DNA of 21,453 bases from a virus: IMG/VR virus record IMGVR_UViG_3300034956_000136, positions 1 through 21,453 of that record; one strand, 5' to 3'. Every line of letters begins with the position of its first letter. Positions within the stretch are counted from its first letter, which is position 1. The notes beneath the pieces are model-generated. The model was not told the DNA's origin and did not search any database. It was given only the letters and a program-made list of their open reading frames with translations. The position numbers and the translations under genes were made by a program. Shown here piece by piece: positions 6,340-12,050 of this stretch.

Positions 6340-6724
6340 AAACCTAGCAGATGTAATTCTCTTATGCGCAGCTAGTGCAGGAGGAGTCAGCACAGCTGAC
6401 ATACTATCTAACAAGAGGACCAAGGAGATTACCACTGCTAGAGCCATTGCTATATGTGCAATGCACAACCAAGGACTGAGCCTTCGTGAGATAGGTAGGA
6501 TTTCAAACACGGACCCGAAGGGTGTCCATACCTACATACACTCTCATGATAATCGCATGGCCGACAGGCGTTATGAACTAGCGTACAACCGGGCGAACAA
6601 CTTTATGAAGGGATACTTCTCTTCAGATGCTAGCTTACATAGTGAGGTAGATGAATTAAAAGCTAAGTACGTTGACCTTTCAGGCAAGTACGACCACCTA
6701 AAAGAATTAATAACAAGTAACTAA
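6296..6724 (+). CDS. Second DnaA domain IV-like protein, 142 aa
   Basis: Residues about 18-90 again look like DnaA domain IV: ADVILLCAASAGGVSTADIL, then RAIAICAMHNQGLSLREIGRI and NTDPKGVHTYIHSHDNRM, where LREIG..... and V..YI.. follow the DnaA EIG..F..RDHTTV.HA helix-turn-helix. The usual Asp-His-Thr-Thr base-contact motif is changed to Asp-Pro-Lys-Gly, so the sequence recognised may differ. The C-terminal 50 residues form a probable coiled coil (DASLHSEVDELKAKYVD onward), useful for dimerisation. No ATPase domain. It overlaps the exonuclease by 44 bases. Confidence 0.65.
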   Translation: MEYSILTQQELGNFKNLADVILLCAASAGGVSTADILSNKRTKEITTARAIAICAMHNQGLSLREIGRISNTDPKGVHTYIHSHDNRMADRRYELAYNRANNFMKGYFSSDASLHSEVDELKAKYVDLSGKYDHLKELITSN

Positions 6725-6735
6725 ATTAAATTAAG

Positions 6736-6993
6736 ATGAGTCAAGACAAACAATTCGTAGCAAAGACAAGCGTAGTAACAACTAAGTTCGGTCAGATAGT
6801 AAAGATTGCATTAGGTCCTCAAGATTTTGAGGTTCTTCAGAACGCAAAGAACGACAAAGGTTGGGTCAACCTTGAGATGAAAGACAAGCGTGACGGAGGC
6901 AAGTACATCCAACTACAAGGAGAGTACAATCCACAAGGAGGTACTGCGGTTAAGGCTGCACCTGTCAACGACAGTGATGACCTACCTTTCTAA
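6736..6993 (+). CDS. Small single-strand DNA-binding-like protein, 85 aa
   Basis: The protein ends in NDSDDLPF, the acidic tip used by bacterial single-strand binding proteins to recruit partner enzymes. The body has short strands (TKFGQIVKIALGP, GWVNLEMKDK, KYIQLQGEYNPQGG) compatible with a minimal OB-like barrel, but at 85 residues it is shorter than typical SSB (about 110 residues of OB fold plus tail). It closes the annealing/exonuclease block and is followed by a strong hairpin at 7017. It probably coats single-stranded DNA or acts as an SSB mimic recruiting host factors. Confidence 0.65.
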   Translation: MSQDKQFVAKTSVVTTKFGQIVKIALGPQDFEVLQNAKNDKGWVNLEMKDKRDGGKYIQLQGEYNPQGGTAVKAAPVNDSDDLPF

Positions 6994-7016
6994 GGTATTA
7001 CGTAGGGCATAATGAG

Positions 7017-7043
7017 GAGGAGGGTACTGCGGAGTCCCTCCTC
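7017..7043 (+). terminator. GC-rich hairpin after the SSB-like gene
   Basis: GAGGAGGG (7017-7024) pairs with CCCTCCTC (7036-7043), and inside it ACT (7026-7028) pairs with AGT (7033-7035) around a GCGG tetraloop, with T7025 bulged. Only TTACTAT follows, so termination would be partial. It opens the gene-free, structure-rich stretch 6994-7300. Confidence 0.5.
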
Positions 7044-7051
7044 TTACTATA

Positions 7052-7140
7052 GGGGAGAACGGTGGTAGATAGATAGAGGCTTGGTAATTTAATGGTTTAT
7101 CTATACTGCAAGGAGGGTTCGAATCCCTCCCTCCCTACCA
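7052..7140 (+). other. tRNA-like element with canonical T-arm and encoded CCA
   Basis: GAGGG-TTCGAAT-CCCTC (7113-7129) is a perfect T-arm containing the B-box GGTTCGAATCC. It is followed by a 7-base acceptor strand, discriminator A7137 and CCA (7138-7140). GGGGAG (7052-7057) pairs with CTCCCT (7131-7136) as an acceptor helix, giving 86 bases plus CCA. The interior is not a normal cloverleaf: a 7-bp stem ATAGATA/TATCTAT (7069-7075 with 7098-7104) closes a 22-base loop, and CTGCAAG at 7106-7112, resembling a Cys (GCA) anticodon loop, has no 3' stem partner. It may be a degenerate tRNA, a tRNA mimic or a copied tRNA 3' end. Confidence 0.4.
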
Positions 7141-7201
7141 AGAGCAAGGTGGTTGTGCTAATATTATTAGTCTTTACTTGGGTAAGTATCCACCTTGCTT
7201 T
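7141..7201 (+). ncRNA. Predicted three-way-junction RNA
   Basis: AGCAAGGTGG (7143-7152) pairs perfectly with CCACCTTGCT (7190-7199); two further pairs extend it. Inside are two short hairpins, CTAAT-ATT-ATTAG (7158-7170) and TACTT-GGGT-AAGTA (7175-7188). No open frame is present. It lies directly after the CCA of the tRNA-like element. It does not match hammerhead or purine-riboswitch cores that I know. Confidence 0.45.
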
Positions 7202-7205
7202 AATC

Positions 7206-7279
7206 ATAGAGGGGAGCAGTTTTTTTTATAAACTAAATATAAAAAGCTTGTGGTTAGGTCTAGACTGACTCCCCTTTAT
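7206..7279 (+). ncRNA. Long imperfect stem upstream of the nuclease gene
   Basis: Bases 7206-7220 pair with 7264-7279 over 15 base pairs with one G-U pair and one bulged A7268. The 43-base loop contains a run of eight T (7220-7227) and a second hairpin TTTTTATA/TATAAAAA (7223-7230 with 7238-7245, loop AACTAAA). It ends 21 bases before the ATG at 7301, so it is probably the 5' leader of the next operon and could control its transcription or translation. Confidence 0.45.
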
Positions 7280-7300
7280 AACCTTTAACACCAAAGAGAG

Positions 7301-7741
7301 ATGAGTAAAACATTCGAAACAAAAAGAGATGTTGACTTTCAACTCAAGGCTATTCGGCTACTGATAAAAGACCGGGATGGTATTGAGTTCCAAGACCAAG
7401 GTCCACACGCAGCAGTTGATTACGTTGTTCATAAAGACAACACAGACATAGCAGCAGTTGAAATTAAGGGAGTACGTAAAGTGAAATCAGTTCATGACAA
7501 TCATTCACCTGTAGTAGGATTAAGAAAACTAGTAGACCTACAAGCATTCGCAAGGAAGATGAGAATACCTAATGCAATTTTGGTATGGGCATATGAAGAT
7601 GGAATTAAGTACACCACAATAAACAACCTCAAGGGAAAAATTTATTACGGAGGTAGACCGCCAAGGGATGGCTCCACTAATGACCAAGAGTTAATGTTTA
7701 AGGACACTAATACTAACTTTAAAATTAAAGAATATGTTTAG
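7301..7741 (+). CDS. PD-(D/E)XK nuclease-like protein, 146 aa
   Basis: Motifs of the PD-(D/E)XK nuclease fold are visible: Asp40 in AAVDYVV, then AAVEIKG with Glu54 and Lys56, then a basic loop and a long helix (GLRKLVDLQAFARKM) followed by NAILVWAYEDGIKY. The length and layout fit small VRR-NUC or Holliday-resolvase-like phage nucleases. It probably acts in DNA recombination, repair or host DNA breakdown; substrate is unknown. It starts after AAAGAGAG, which is purine-rich, and overlaps the next gene by 8 bases. It is the first gene after the structured leader at 7206-7279. Confidence 0.65.
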   Translation: MSKTFETKRDVDFQLKAIRLLIKDRDGIEFQDQGPHAAVDYVVHKDNTDIAAVEIKGVRKVKSVHDNHSPVVGLRKLVDLQAFARKMRIPNAILVWAYEDGIKYTTINNLKGKIYYGGRPPRDGSTNDQELMFKDTNTNFKIKEYV

Positions 7742-7919
7742 GAAGTACACACACATAAGACAGGTTCAAAGTTTTCTTGATATGTTAATGATAGATAATG
7801 TAAACCTATCTATACAAGCAAGTAGATTTGGATGGACCGCTGATATTCAAAAGCAATTAACTAACTCAGCCTTACTGATACGAAAGTATCAACGCAGGTT
7901 ACGACTAATAAAAATGTAA
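7734..7919 (+). CDS. Hypothetical small basic protein, 61 aa
   Basis: ATG at 7734 overlaps the end of the nuclease gene by 8 bases. The 61-residue product is helical and basic, ending LLIRKYQRRLRLIKM. It shares one base with the next start (TAATG). A DNA-binding or adaptor role is possible, but no family is recognised. Confidence 0.55.
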   Translation: MFRKYTHIRQVQSFLDMLMIDNVNLSIQASRFGWTADIQKQLTNSALLIRKYQRRLRLIKM

Positions 7920-8254
7920 TGGAATCACCACTAGATAAACACTTTGAAATAAATCCTAACTCTGCACCACAATCAGGTGACGACCTTGGACAAATGATTT
8001 ACTTTGTAAAGATTAAAGTTGCATACAAAGTGAAGAGAGGTAACGGATACATTAACAACTACCGGACAATGGAGATACCAACTAGGATGGCATCCATTGA
8101 TGACATGAATAACAGCCCTGAAATGATAATGAAGATGATGGCATCTTTAAAATTAACAGGTAAAAAGATACATGACTTTCATGTGTCAGATGAGTTAGAC
8201 AGACAGCCATTAAGTAGGAGCTTTACACATAAGGAAAGCGACTACAATAAATAA
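7919..8254 (+). CDS. Hypothetical phage protein, 111 aa
   Basis: The start overlaps the upstream stop by one base (TAATG). The 111-residue product has an acidic N-terminus, a strand-rich middle (IYFVKIKVAYKVKRGNG and NYRTMEIPTRM) and a Met-rich helix (PEMIMKMMASLKL). The middle looks like a small beta-sheet domain seen in other phage helicase-adjacent proteins, but I cannot name it. It lies directly before the helicase gene, which suggests a replication-related role by context only. Confidence 0.6.
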   Translation: MESPLDKHFEINPNSAPQSGDDLGQMIYFVKIKVAYKVKRGNGYINNYRTMEIPTRMASIDDMNNSPEMIMKMMASLKLTGKKIHDFHVSDELDRQPLSRSFTHKESDYNK

Positions 8255-8269
8255 ATAAAATAAGGACAG

Positions 8270-9199
8270 ATGCAAAAATTAATATACACAGCTAACGAAC
8301 TTCGAGGCTCGTTAACTACACTAAGAAACAACGGAATCAAGAAGGGTGCTTGGACAGGATTTAGTTCTTTGTTCGATAAGTATTCTGTTAAGCGTGGTTC
8401 CACTACATATATTTATGCGGGTGCTCACCAAGGTAAGTCTCAGTTCGGGTTCGAACTCATGATGAACCTAGCGGAATACGATGGATGGAAGTGGGCAATC
8501 TACTCACCCGAAACAGGTTCACCTACAGAGGTGTTCGCTGAGTTGCTATGGGTTTACTTACGTAAGCCTTTCCTAGTCAACGATAAGATTACAGCTACAG
8601 ATGAGGAGACTGAGGTAGCTATTGAGTTTATCAATAAGCACTTCTATATCATTGACTCCGGTCTTCAGGACCTAAGCATTGAAGCCTTCTATAATTCAGT
8701 AGAGAAGATAGAGGCAGACAACTTCATTAAGATTGACGGATGTATGGTTGACCCATTCACTGAGATTAAGACTGACATATCAGCAGGTGTACGTGATGAC
8801 ATAGCAATCGGTCAGGTACTTACCAAAGTACGTAAGCACTCAGCTGACAGAGACTACCATACTATTGTTACGGTACACACTAGACACCAACAAGCGAAGT
8901 ACAAGGGTGGTGTGCCATATGTTGACAAGCCTACCATGAATGACATAGCAGGTGGAATGCAATGGAGCCGTAAGGGAATGATGATTATAAACGTATGGCG
9001 TTGTCCATTCGGATTGGAAGACGGCAATGGTATTCCTTACGAAGGAAACCAAGTTGAGATTACAGTGGTTAAAGCCAAGCCTAAGATTGTGGGTAAGCTA
9101 GGAACCGTGACTTTATATTTTGATAAATTATCTAACAGATACTACGAACTAGATGGACAAGGAAGAAAAAGATTTGCCTACGCACAGCCTAATTCTTGA
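8270..9199 (+). CDS. DnaB/T7 gp4-type replicative helicase domain (RecA-like ATPase), 309 aa
   Basis: The Walker A motif is GAHQGKSQ (51-58), followed by WAIYSPETGSPTEVFAELL (76-94), the helicase-family motif with a catalytic Glu near 81. Walker B lies in FIKIDGCMVDPF (152-163), and IVTVHTRHQQ (199-208) supplies the motif III-type His. MNDIAGGMQWSRKGM (223-237) corresponds to the DnaB D.AGSGQIE.DAD stretch. It is a compact helicase core with no primase or zinc domain. It should unwind DNA at the phage fork as a ring. A RecA-like recombinase is less likely because of the motif III pattern. Its end overlaps the next gene by 47 bases. Confidence 0.8.
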   Translation: MQKLIYTANELRGSLTTLRNNGIKKGAWTGFSSLFDKYSVKRGSTTYIYAGAHQGKSQFGFELMMNLAEYDGWKWAIYSPETGSPTEVFAELLWVYLRKPFLVNDKITATDEETEVAIEFINKHFYIIDSGLQDLSIEAFYNSVEKIEADNFIKIDGCMVDPFTEIKTDISAGVRDDIAIGQVLTKVRKHSADRDYHTIVTVHTRHQQAKYKGGVPYVDKPTMNDIAGGMQWSRKGMMIINVWRCPFGLEDGNGIPYEGNQVEITVVKAKPKIVGKLGTVTLYFDKLSNRYYELDGQGRKRFAYAQPNS

Positions 9200-9449
9200 G
9201 CGTAAGGTAGCCTTCGCTAACTTAGTAAGGGCTTACCTAAAGTTTAATGTACCAAGTGCTAAGAAGATTGAAGTTGGTGAGGATGGAAACATCAGCATCA
9301 ACGACAATCAATTTAAGTTTGACGTATCAGACTACACCGGAAGTGATGACAAGTATATATTTTACAACCCTAGCAATGGACGGATAGTTATCCAAAGCGG
9401 AAATGTTAGTAAAGTTTATCGTGTTGATGTACAATTGTTTGACGAATAG
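9153..9449 (+). CDS. Hypothetical phage protein, 98 aa
   Basis: The 98-residue product has an N-terminal helix (LERKVAFANLVRAYLKF) and a strand-rich second half (KKIEVGEDGNISINDNQFKF, KYIFYNPSNGRIVIQSG, VYRVDVQLFDE). It overlaps the helicase gene by 47 bases in another frame, so either the overlap is real or translation starts slightly later; no better internal ATG exists. No family recognised. Its place suggests an accessory replication factor. Confidence 0.55.
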   Translation: MDKEEKDLPTHSLILERKVAFANLVRAYLKFNVPSAKKIEVGEDGNISINDNQFKFDVSDYTGSDDKYIFYNPSNGRIVIQSGNVSKVYRVDVQLFDE

Positions 9450-9462
9450 ATTATATTAGAGT

Positions 9463-9726
9463 ATGGATACTAGAGATTTAATAATACAAGAAGCCGATGC
9501 TGTGACACAACTTCTTCTCTCAAAGAACGAAGCTTATGGAGATTCAGCACTGCACCCGGAAAATGTTTTCGCTAATGGCGATGCTGTTGAGAACCTATGT
9601 GCTAGGATAGACGACAAGTTAATGCGTATTAAGATGCGCGGCATAAACCCTGACACTGAAGACACTGTTCAGGATTTAATTGGTTACCTAATTTTACTTA
9701 AGGTTGCCCTAAAAATCAAGTCATGA
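9463..9726 (+). CDS. DUF1599-like nucleotide-metabolism protein, 87 aa
   Basis: The motifs KNEAYGDSALHPENVF, GDAVENLCARIDDKLMRIK and EDTVQDLIGYLILLKVAL (residues about 21-84) match the DUF1599 family, which has been described as a nucleotide modification-associated domain and has the all-helical look of MazG/dUTPase-type enzymes with acidic metal ligands (Glu22, Glu44, Asp50, Asp51, Glu65, Asp69). It probably acts on nucleotides, perhaps in pool sanitation or base modification; the reaction is not established. It overlaps the next gene by 4 bases (ATGA). Length fits the bare domain. Confidence 0.65.
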   Translation: MDTRDLIIQEADAVTQLLLSKNEAYGDSALHPENVFANGDAVENLCARIDDKLMRIKMRGINPDTEDTVQDLIGYLILLKVALKIKS

Positions 9727-10217
9727 ATTTCACAGGGAAACATGGAGAGGAATTGGTACGAGCTTACATGGAAGAGATGGGCTATAAGATTGAGTTCGCT
9801 CCGCAAAGAGTGTTCTACGATTGGGACCTAAAGTGTACTAAAGATGACGATGAAATAACCATCGAAGTTAAGTACGACTCGAAGGCTTATATGTGGGCCA
9901 AGAGAAGAAAGACTCCGGACCAACCAAACCTTTACATAGAATTTAAGAACACGAATAAAGATTCAGACTCGGGCATATTAATGTCTAAGTCTGATTTTTA
10001 TTTTTACATATTAAAGCTACCTGACGGCAGCGATATCTGCCATATGTTTTCTAGAGAAGAACTCCTAGAGTATTTGAAGGTTGGAAACTTTAAGGTTGTT
10101 GGTAACTCCTCTTCAGGAGATAACAATGCGTTGGGTTGGATACCACCACTACACGAACTCATGAACGATTACAGTGGATACAGAGGTACGATAGACCTGA
10201 CCAAGTATGGAAAATAA
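9723..10217 (+). CDS. PD-(D/E)XK endonuclease-like protein, 164 aa
   Basis: An N-terminal GKHGEELVRAYMEEMGY helix supplies the early Glu, followed by FYDWDLKCTKD (Asp33/Asp35) and ITIEVKYDSKA (Glu48 and Lys50), the classic PD-(D/E)XK core. TPDQPNLYIEF and SDFYFYILKL continue the sheet, as in archaeal Hjc-like resolvases and phage restriction-like nucleases. It probably cuts branched or host DNA. It is coupled by ATGA to the DUF1599-like gene and overlaps the RusA gene by 11 bases, so this operon carries two different structure-directed nucleases in a row. Confidence 0.65.
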   Translation: MNFTGKHGEELVRAYMEEMGYKIEFAPQRVFYDWDLKCTKDDDEITIEVKYDSKAYMWAKRRKTPDQPNLYIEFKNTNKDSDSGILMSKSDFYFYILKLPDGSDICHMFSREELLEYLKVGNFKVVGNSSSGDNNALGWIPPLHELMNDYSGYRGTIDLTKYGK

Positions 10218-10584
10218 TATAACACTAACACTTCCAAAGCCACCTAGCTTAAACATGATTTATGCGGGTAAGCATTGGACATATAGAAAGAAAAAGAAAG
10301 ATGAATATAAAATCATATGCACTGAAGCTTTGTCGCTTCATGATAAATTTACCTGCGAAACTTTTAGGCTTGACATTACTTACAACAGCCGGCTTGATAT
10401 CGACAATGGTATTCTTGTTTCGAAATTTCTCGCTGATACGCTCGTTGAGTTGGAAGTGGTTAAAGATGACAGCCCAAAATACTATGACCAAATTAAAATC
10501 AAGTTCGATTCTAGTTTACCAAAGAATACGTACAAGGTTATCATCAAGTGCAAAGGATATAAAATAGTAGAAGATGTCTATTGA
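10207..10584 (+). CDS. rusA: RusA-family Holliday junction resolvase, 125 aa
   Basis: The N-terminus LPKPPSLNMIYAGKHWTYRK is the RusA opening, and RLDIDNGILVSKFLADTLVE (residues 62-81) holds the acidic pair Asp64 and Asp66 and nearby Lys73, while VKDDSPKY (85-92) holds the third catalytic acidic residue. These are the metal-binding positions of RusA enzymes, which cut four-way DNA junctions symmetrically. The 125-residue length is normal. In phages it resolves recombination and replication intermediates before packaging. It overlaps both neighbours by 11 bases. Confidence 0.85.
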   Translation: MENNITLTLPKPPSLNMIYAGKHWTYRKKKKDEYKIICTEALSLHDKFTCETFRLDITYNSRLDIDNGILVSKFLADTLVELEVVKDDSPKYYDQIKIKFDSSLPKNTYKVIIKCKGYKIVEDVY

Positions 10585-10780
10585 TTTAACATACGAGGAA
10601 ATCACTTCTGACGAAGCTGACTTTATAATTTCACTTTACTATGCTGTATCAAAAATATACAAAGCAGGAAGACCTGTTACACTCGTGGGCTTGGGTCATG
10701 AACTCAACGTCACAACCACTGAGCTTTCAGATTACTTACATTTCATCGTTGCAATACTAGACAAAGTTGAAGAAGAGTAA
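10574..10780 (+). CDS. Small helical, possibly helix-turn-helix protein, 68 aa
   Basis: The 68-residue acidic product is helical; RPVTLVGLGHELNVTTTELSDYL (within residues 33-55) has the spacing of a winged or simple helix-turn-helix. It lies between RusA and the gp55-like gene, overlapping the latter by 14 bases. A regulatory role for late transcription is possible but not shown. Confidence 0.5.
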   Translation: MSIDLTYEEITSDEADFIISLYYAVSKIYKAGRPVTLVGLGHELNVTTTELSDYLHFIVAILDKVEEE

Positions 10781-11177
10781 ATACGACAAAGCTATAATAG
10801 AGCGTGAGGCTATAACCTCTGCAAAAGATGGAGCAATAACAAACATCTTAGGCCGGTTTATACTAGAGCGTGCATCTGAGATATCTAACTTCTCGTTCAT
10901 CACTAATGGTAACGAAGAGTTAAGGCAGTCATTGATTGACGAGGCTGTAATGAGGGTGTGCCTAAAGTTTTTAAGCTACTACAAAGAAGGCGGTTCTGCC
11001 GCCAACTTAATCATATCAATGATATACTCTACTATGACAAATAAGATTGTCTCCCTGAAGTGGCGTGATGTATATGGTGAGAGACGGAAGGGGAATGTAT
11101 GTATTATAGAAAATGGTGAGCGCAAAGTAAAGCTTGTGCGCTACACAAGAGATGAATATATAAGCAAAAAATTATGA
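10767..11177 (+). CDS. T4 gp55-like late sigma factor (putative), 136 aa
   Basis: The stretch from ITNILGRFILERASEISNFS through LRQSLIDEAVMRVCLKFLSY to ANLIISMIYSTMTNKIVSLK (residues about 25-98) follows the order of the core-binding sigma-2-like segment of T4 gp55 (IGLAIMLIAEGLS, then a DGIEAS helix, then an AYITQACFNAFVQRI helix): a helix, an acidic helix, and an aromatic/basic helix. Gp55 directs late transcription. The gene is the last before the lysis and structural arm, the right place for a late factor. A C-terminal basic tail (WRDVYGERRKG..) follows. The similarity is by eye, and a DUF-type unknown is the alternative. Confidence 0.5.
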   Translation: MKKSKYDKAIIEREAITSAKDGAITNILGRFILERASEISNFSFITNGNEELRQSLIDEAVMRVCLKFLSYYKEGGSAANLIISMIYSTMTNKIVSLKWRDVYGERRKGNVCIIENGERKVKLVRYTRDEYISKKL

Positions 11178-11419
11178 TTGAGATTTATGAAGGATGGTTC
11201 ATAGCTGTTGGACTAGGTTTTTTATTCGCTTACTTGTTTGTGTTCGAACCGTATGGTTGGTTCATGGAGAATGTACTGCCGTACAAGCCATTTAACTGCG
11301 TCCTGTGCCTATCTTTTTGGGTCACCCTTATCATCTATTCAATAATAGATTTGCATCCCTTACACGCAGTCTATTCAAGTCTAATAGCAGAGTTTACTTA
11401 CAGGAAGTTAGTAAGCTAG
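11174..11419 (+). CDS. CxxC membrane protein, 81 aa
   Basis: Starts 4 bases inside the upstream gene (ATGA). The protein has a hydrophobic N-terminal segment (about 8-25), a second around 46-59 containing FNCVLCLSFW, and possibly a third near 63-75. The CxxC-x2-FW motif embedded next to a membrane segment is found in DUF1360-type proteins of phages and Gram-positive bacteria. It stands immediately before the amidase, so a lysis-related role such as holin is plausible, though the family function is not established. Confidence 0.6.
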   Translation: MIEIYEGWFIAVGLGFLFAYLFVFEPYGWFMENVLPYKPFNCVLCLSFWVTLIIYSIIDLHPLHAVYSSLIAEFTYRKLVS

Positions 11420-11453
11420 TAATGTAAATTATAGAACACGAAAGTTAAACGAT

Positions 11454-11936
11454 ATGAAAATCAAGAAATCAGCACGACACATAAACAGAATAATAATACA
11501 CTCAACTGCCACCCCTCAAGGTAGAGAGGTTTCCGTTGACGATATTACAAGATGGCACATTGCTAGAGGATTCTCTACTATAGGTTACCATTACCTAATA
11601 GGTCTAGATGGTACTATAGATTTAGGAAGGAGCATACATCAAATAGGTGCTCATGCAAAGGGTCAGAACAGAAGGAGTATAGGTGTAGCTTACGTTGGAG
11701 GATGCGACAGCGATATGAATCCAAAGGATACTAGGACCGAAGCTCAGGACATGGCGTTAACAAATCTATTAAGAGGATTGTTAGCTATCTATCCCGGGTG
11801 TACAATACATGGACACAATGAGTTCTCCACTAAGGCTTGCCCTAGCTTTAATGTTCAAGAAGAATATGGGTTTGTCCTCGACCCAATAATAGACGAGGAA
11901 GTAATAACCGAAGAAGAGAGAGAAGATGAGGAATGA
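11454..11936 (+). CDS. N-acetylmuramoyl-L-alanine amidase (T7 lysozyme-like endolysin), 160 aa
   Basis: An Amidase_2 enzyme with the same arrangement as T7 lysozyme: His16 (IIHSTAT), the IGYHYLIGLDG stretch (43-53) with Tyr45, GAHAKGQNRRSIGVAYVGG (65-83), and HGHNEFSTKACPSF (119-132) giving His121, Lys127 and Cys129. In T7 lysozyme the corresponding residues are His17, Tyr46, His122, Lys128 and Cys130. It is a zinc enzyme that cuts the bond between muramic acid and the peptide in the cell wall. No signal peptide, so it needs a holin. Its C-terminal end is a strongly acidic tail (EEVITEEEREDEE). It overlaps the next mini-gene by 11 bases. Confidence 0.92.
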   Translation: MKIKKSARHINRIIIHSTATPQGREVSVDDITRWHIARGFSTIGYHYLIGLDGTIDLGRSIHQIGAHAKGQNRRSIGVAYVGGCDSDMNPKDTRTEAQDMALTNLLRGLLAIYPGCTIHGHNEFSTKACPSFNVQEEYGFVLDPIIDEEVITEEEREDEE

Positions 11937-12048
11937 TTTTGATTTAAGCGACAGCTTTGCTGATTTCGTAGATGAGTTAACAACAAGCAAGGCAAACGAG
12001 AATGCCTGTTCTATTGACAACCCTGATTGCGAAGGGTGTGGTAGTTAG
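11926..12048 (+). CDS. Small acidic Cys-containing protein, 40 aa
   Basis: ATG at 11926 lies inside the end of the amidase gene (11-base overlap). The product, MRNDFDLSDSF... ending CSIDNPDCEGCGS, is acidic and has three cysteines, the last two as CxxC. Its stop is followed by TT and then the ATG of the holin-like gene. Its short coding length and position within a tightly packed lysis operon support it being real; function unknown. Confidence 0.5.
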   Translation: MRNDFDLSDSFADFVDELTTSKANENACSIDNPDCEGCGS

Positions 12049-12050
12049 TT

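Noticed and set aside
7080-7142. A tRNA using CTTGGTA/TACCAAG as the acceptor helix.
   Set aside because: The pairing is perfect over 7 bases, but the T-arm is not adjacent to it (CTCCC lies between) and no anticodon stem forms, so a normal tRNA is not possible.
10262-10567. A 101-codon plus-strand frame overlapping RusA.
   Set aside because: RusA in the other frame has clear catalytic motifs and the alternative is a shadow frame with no motifs.
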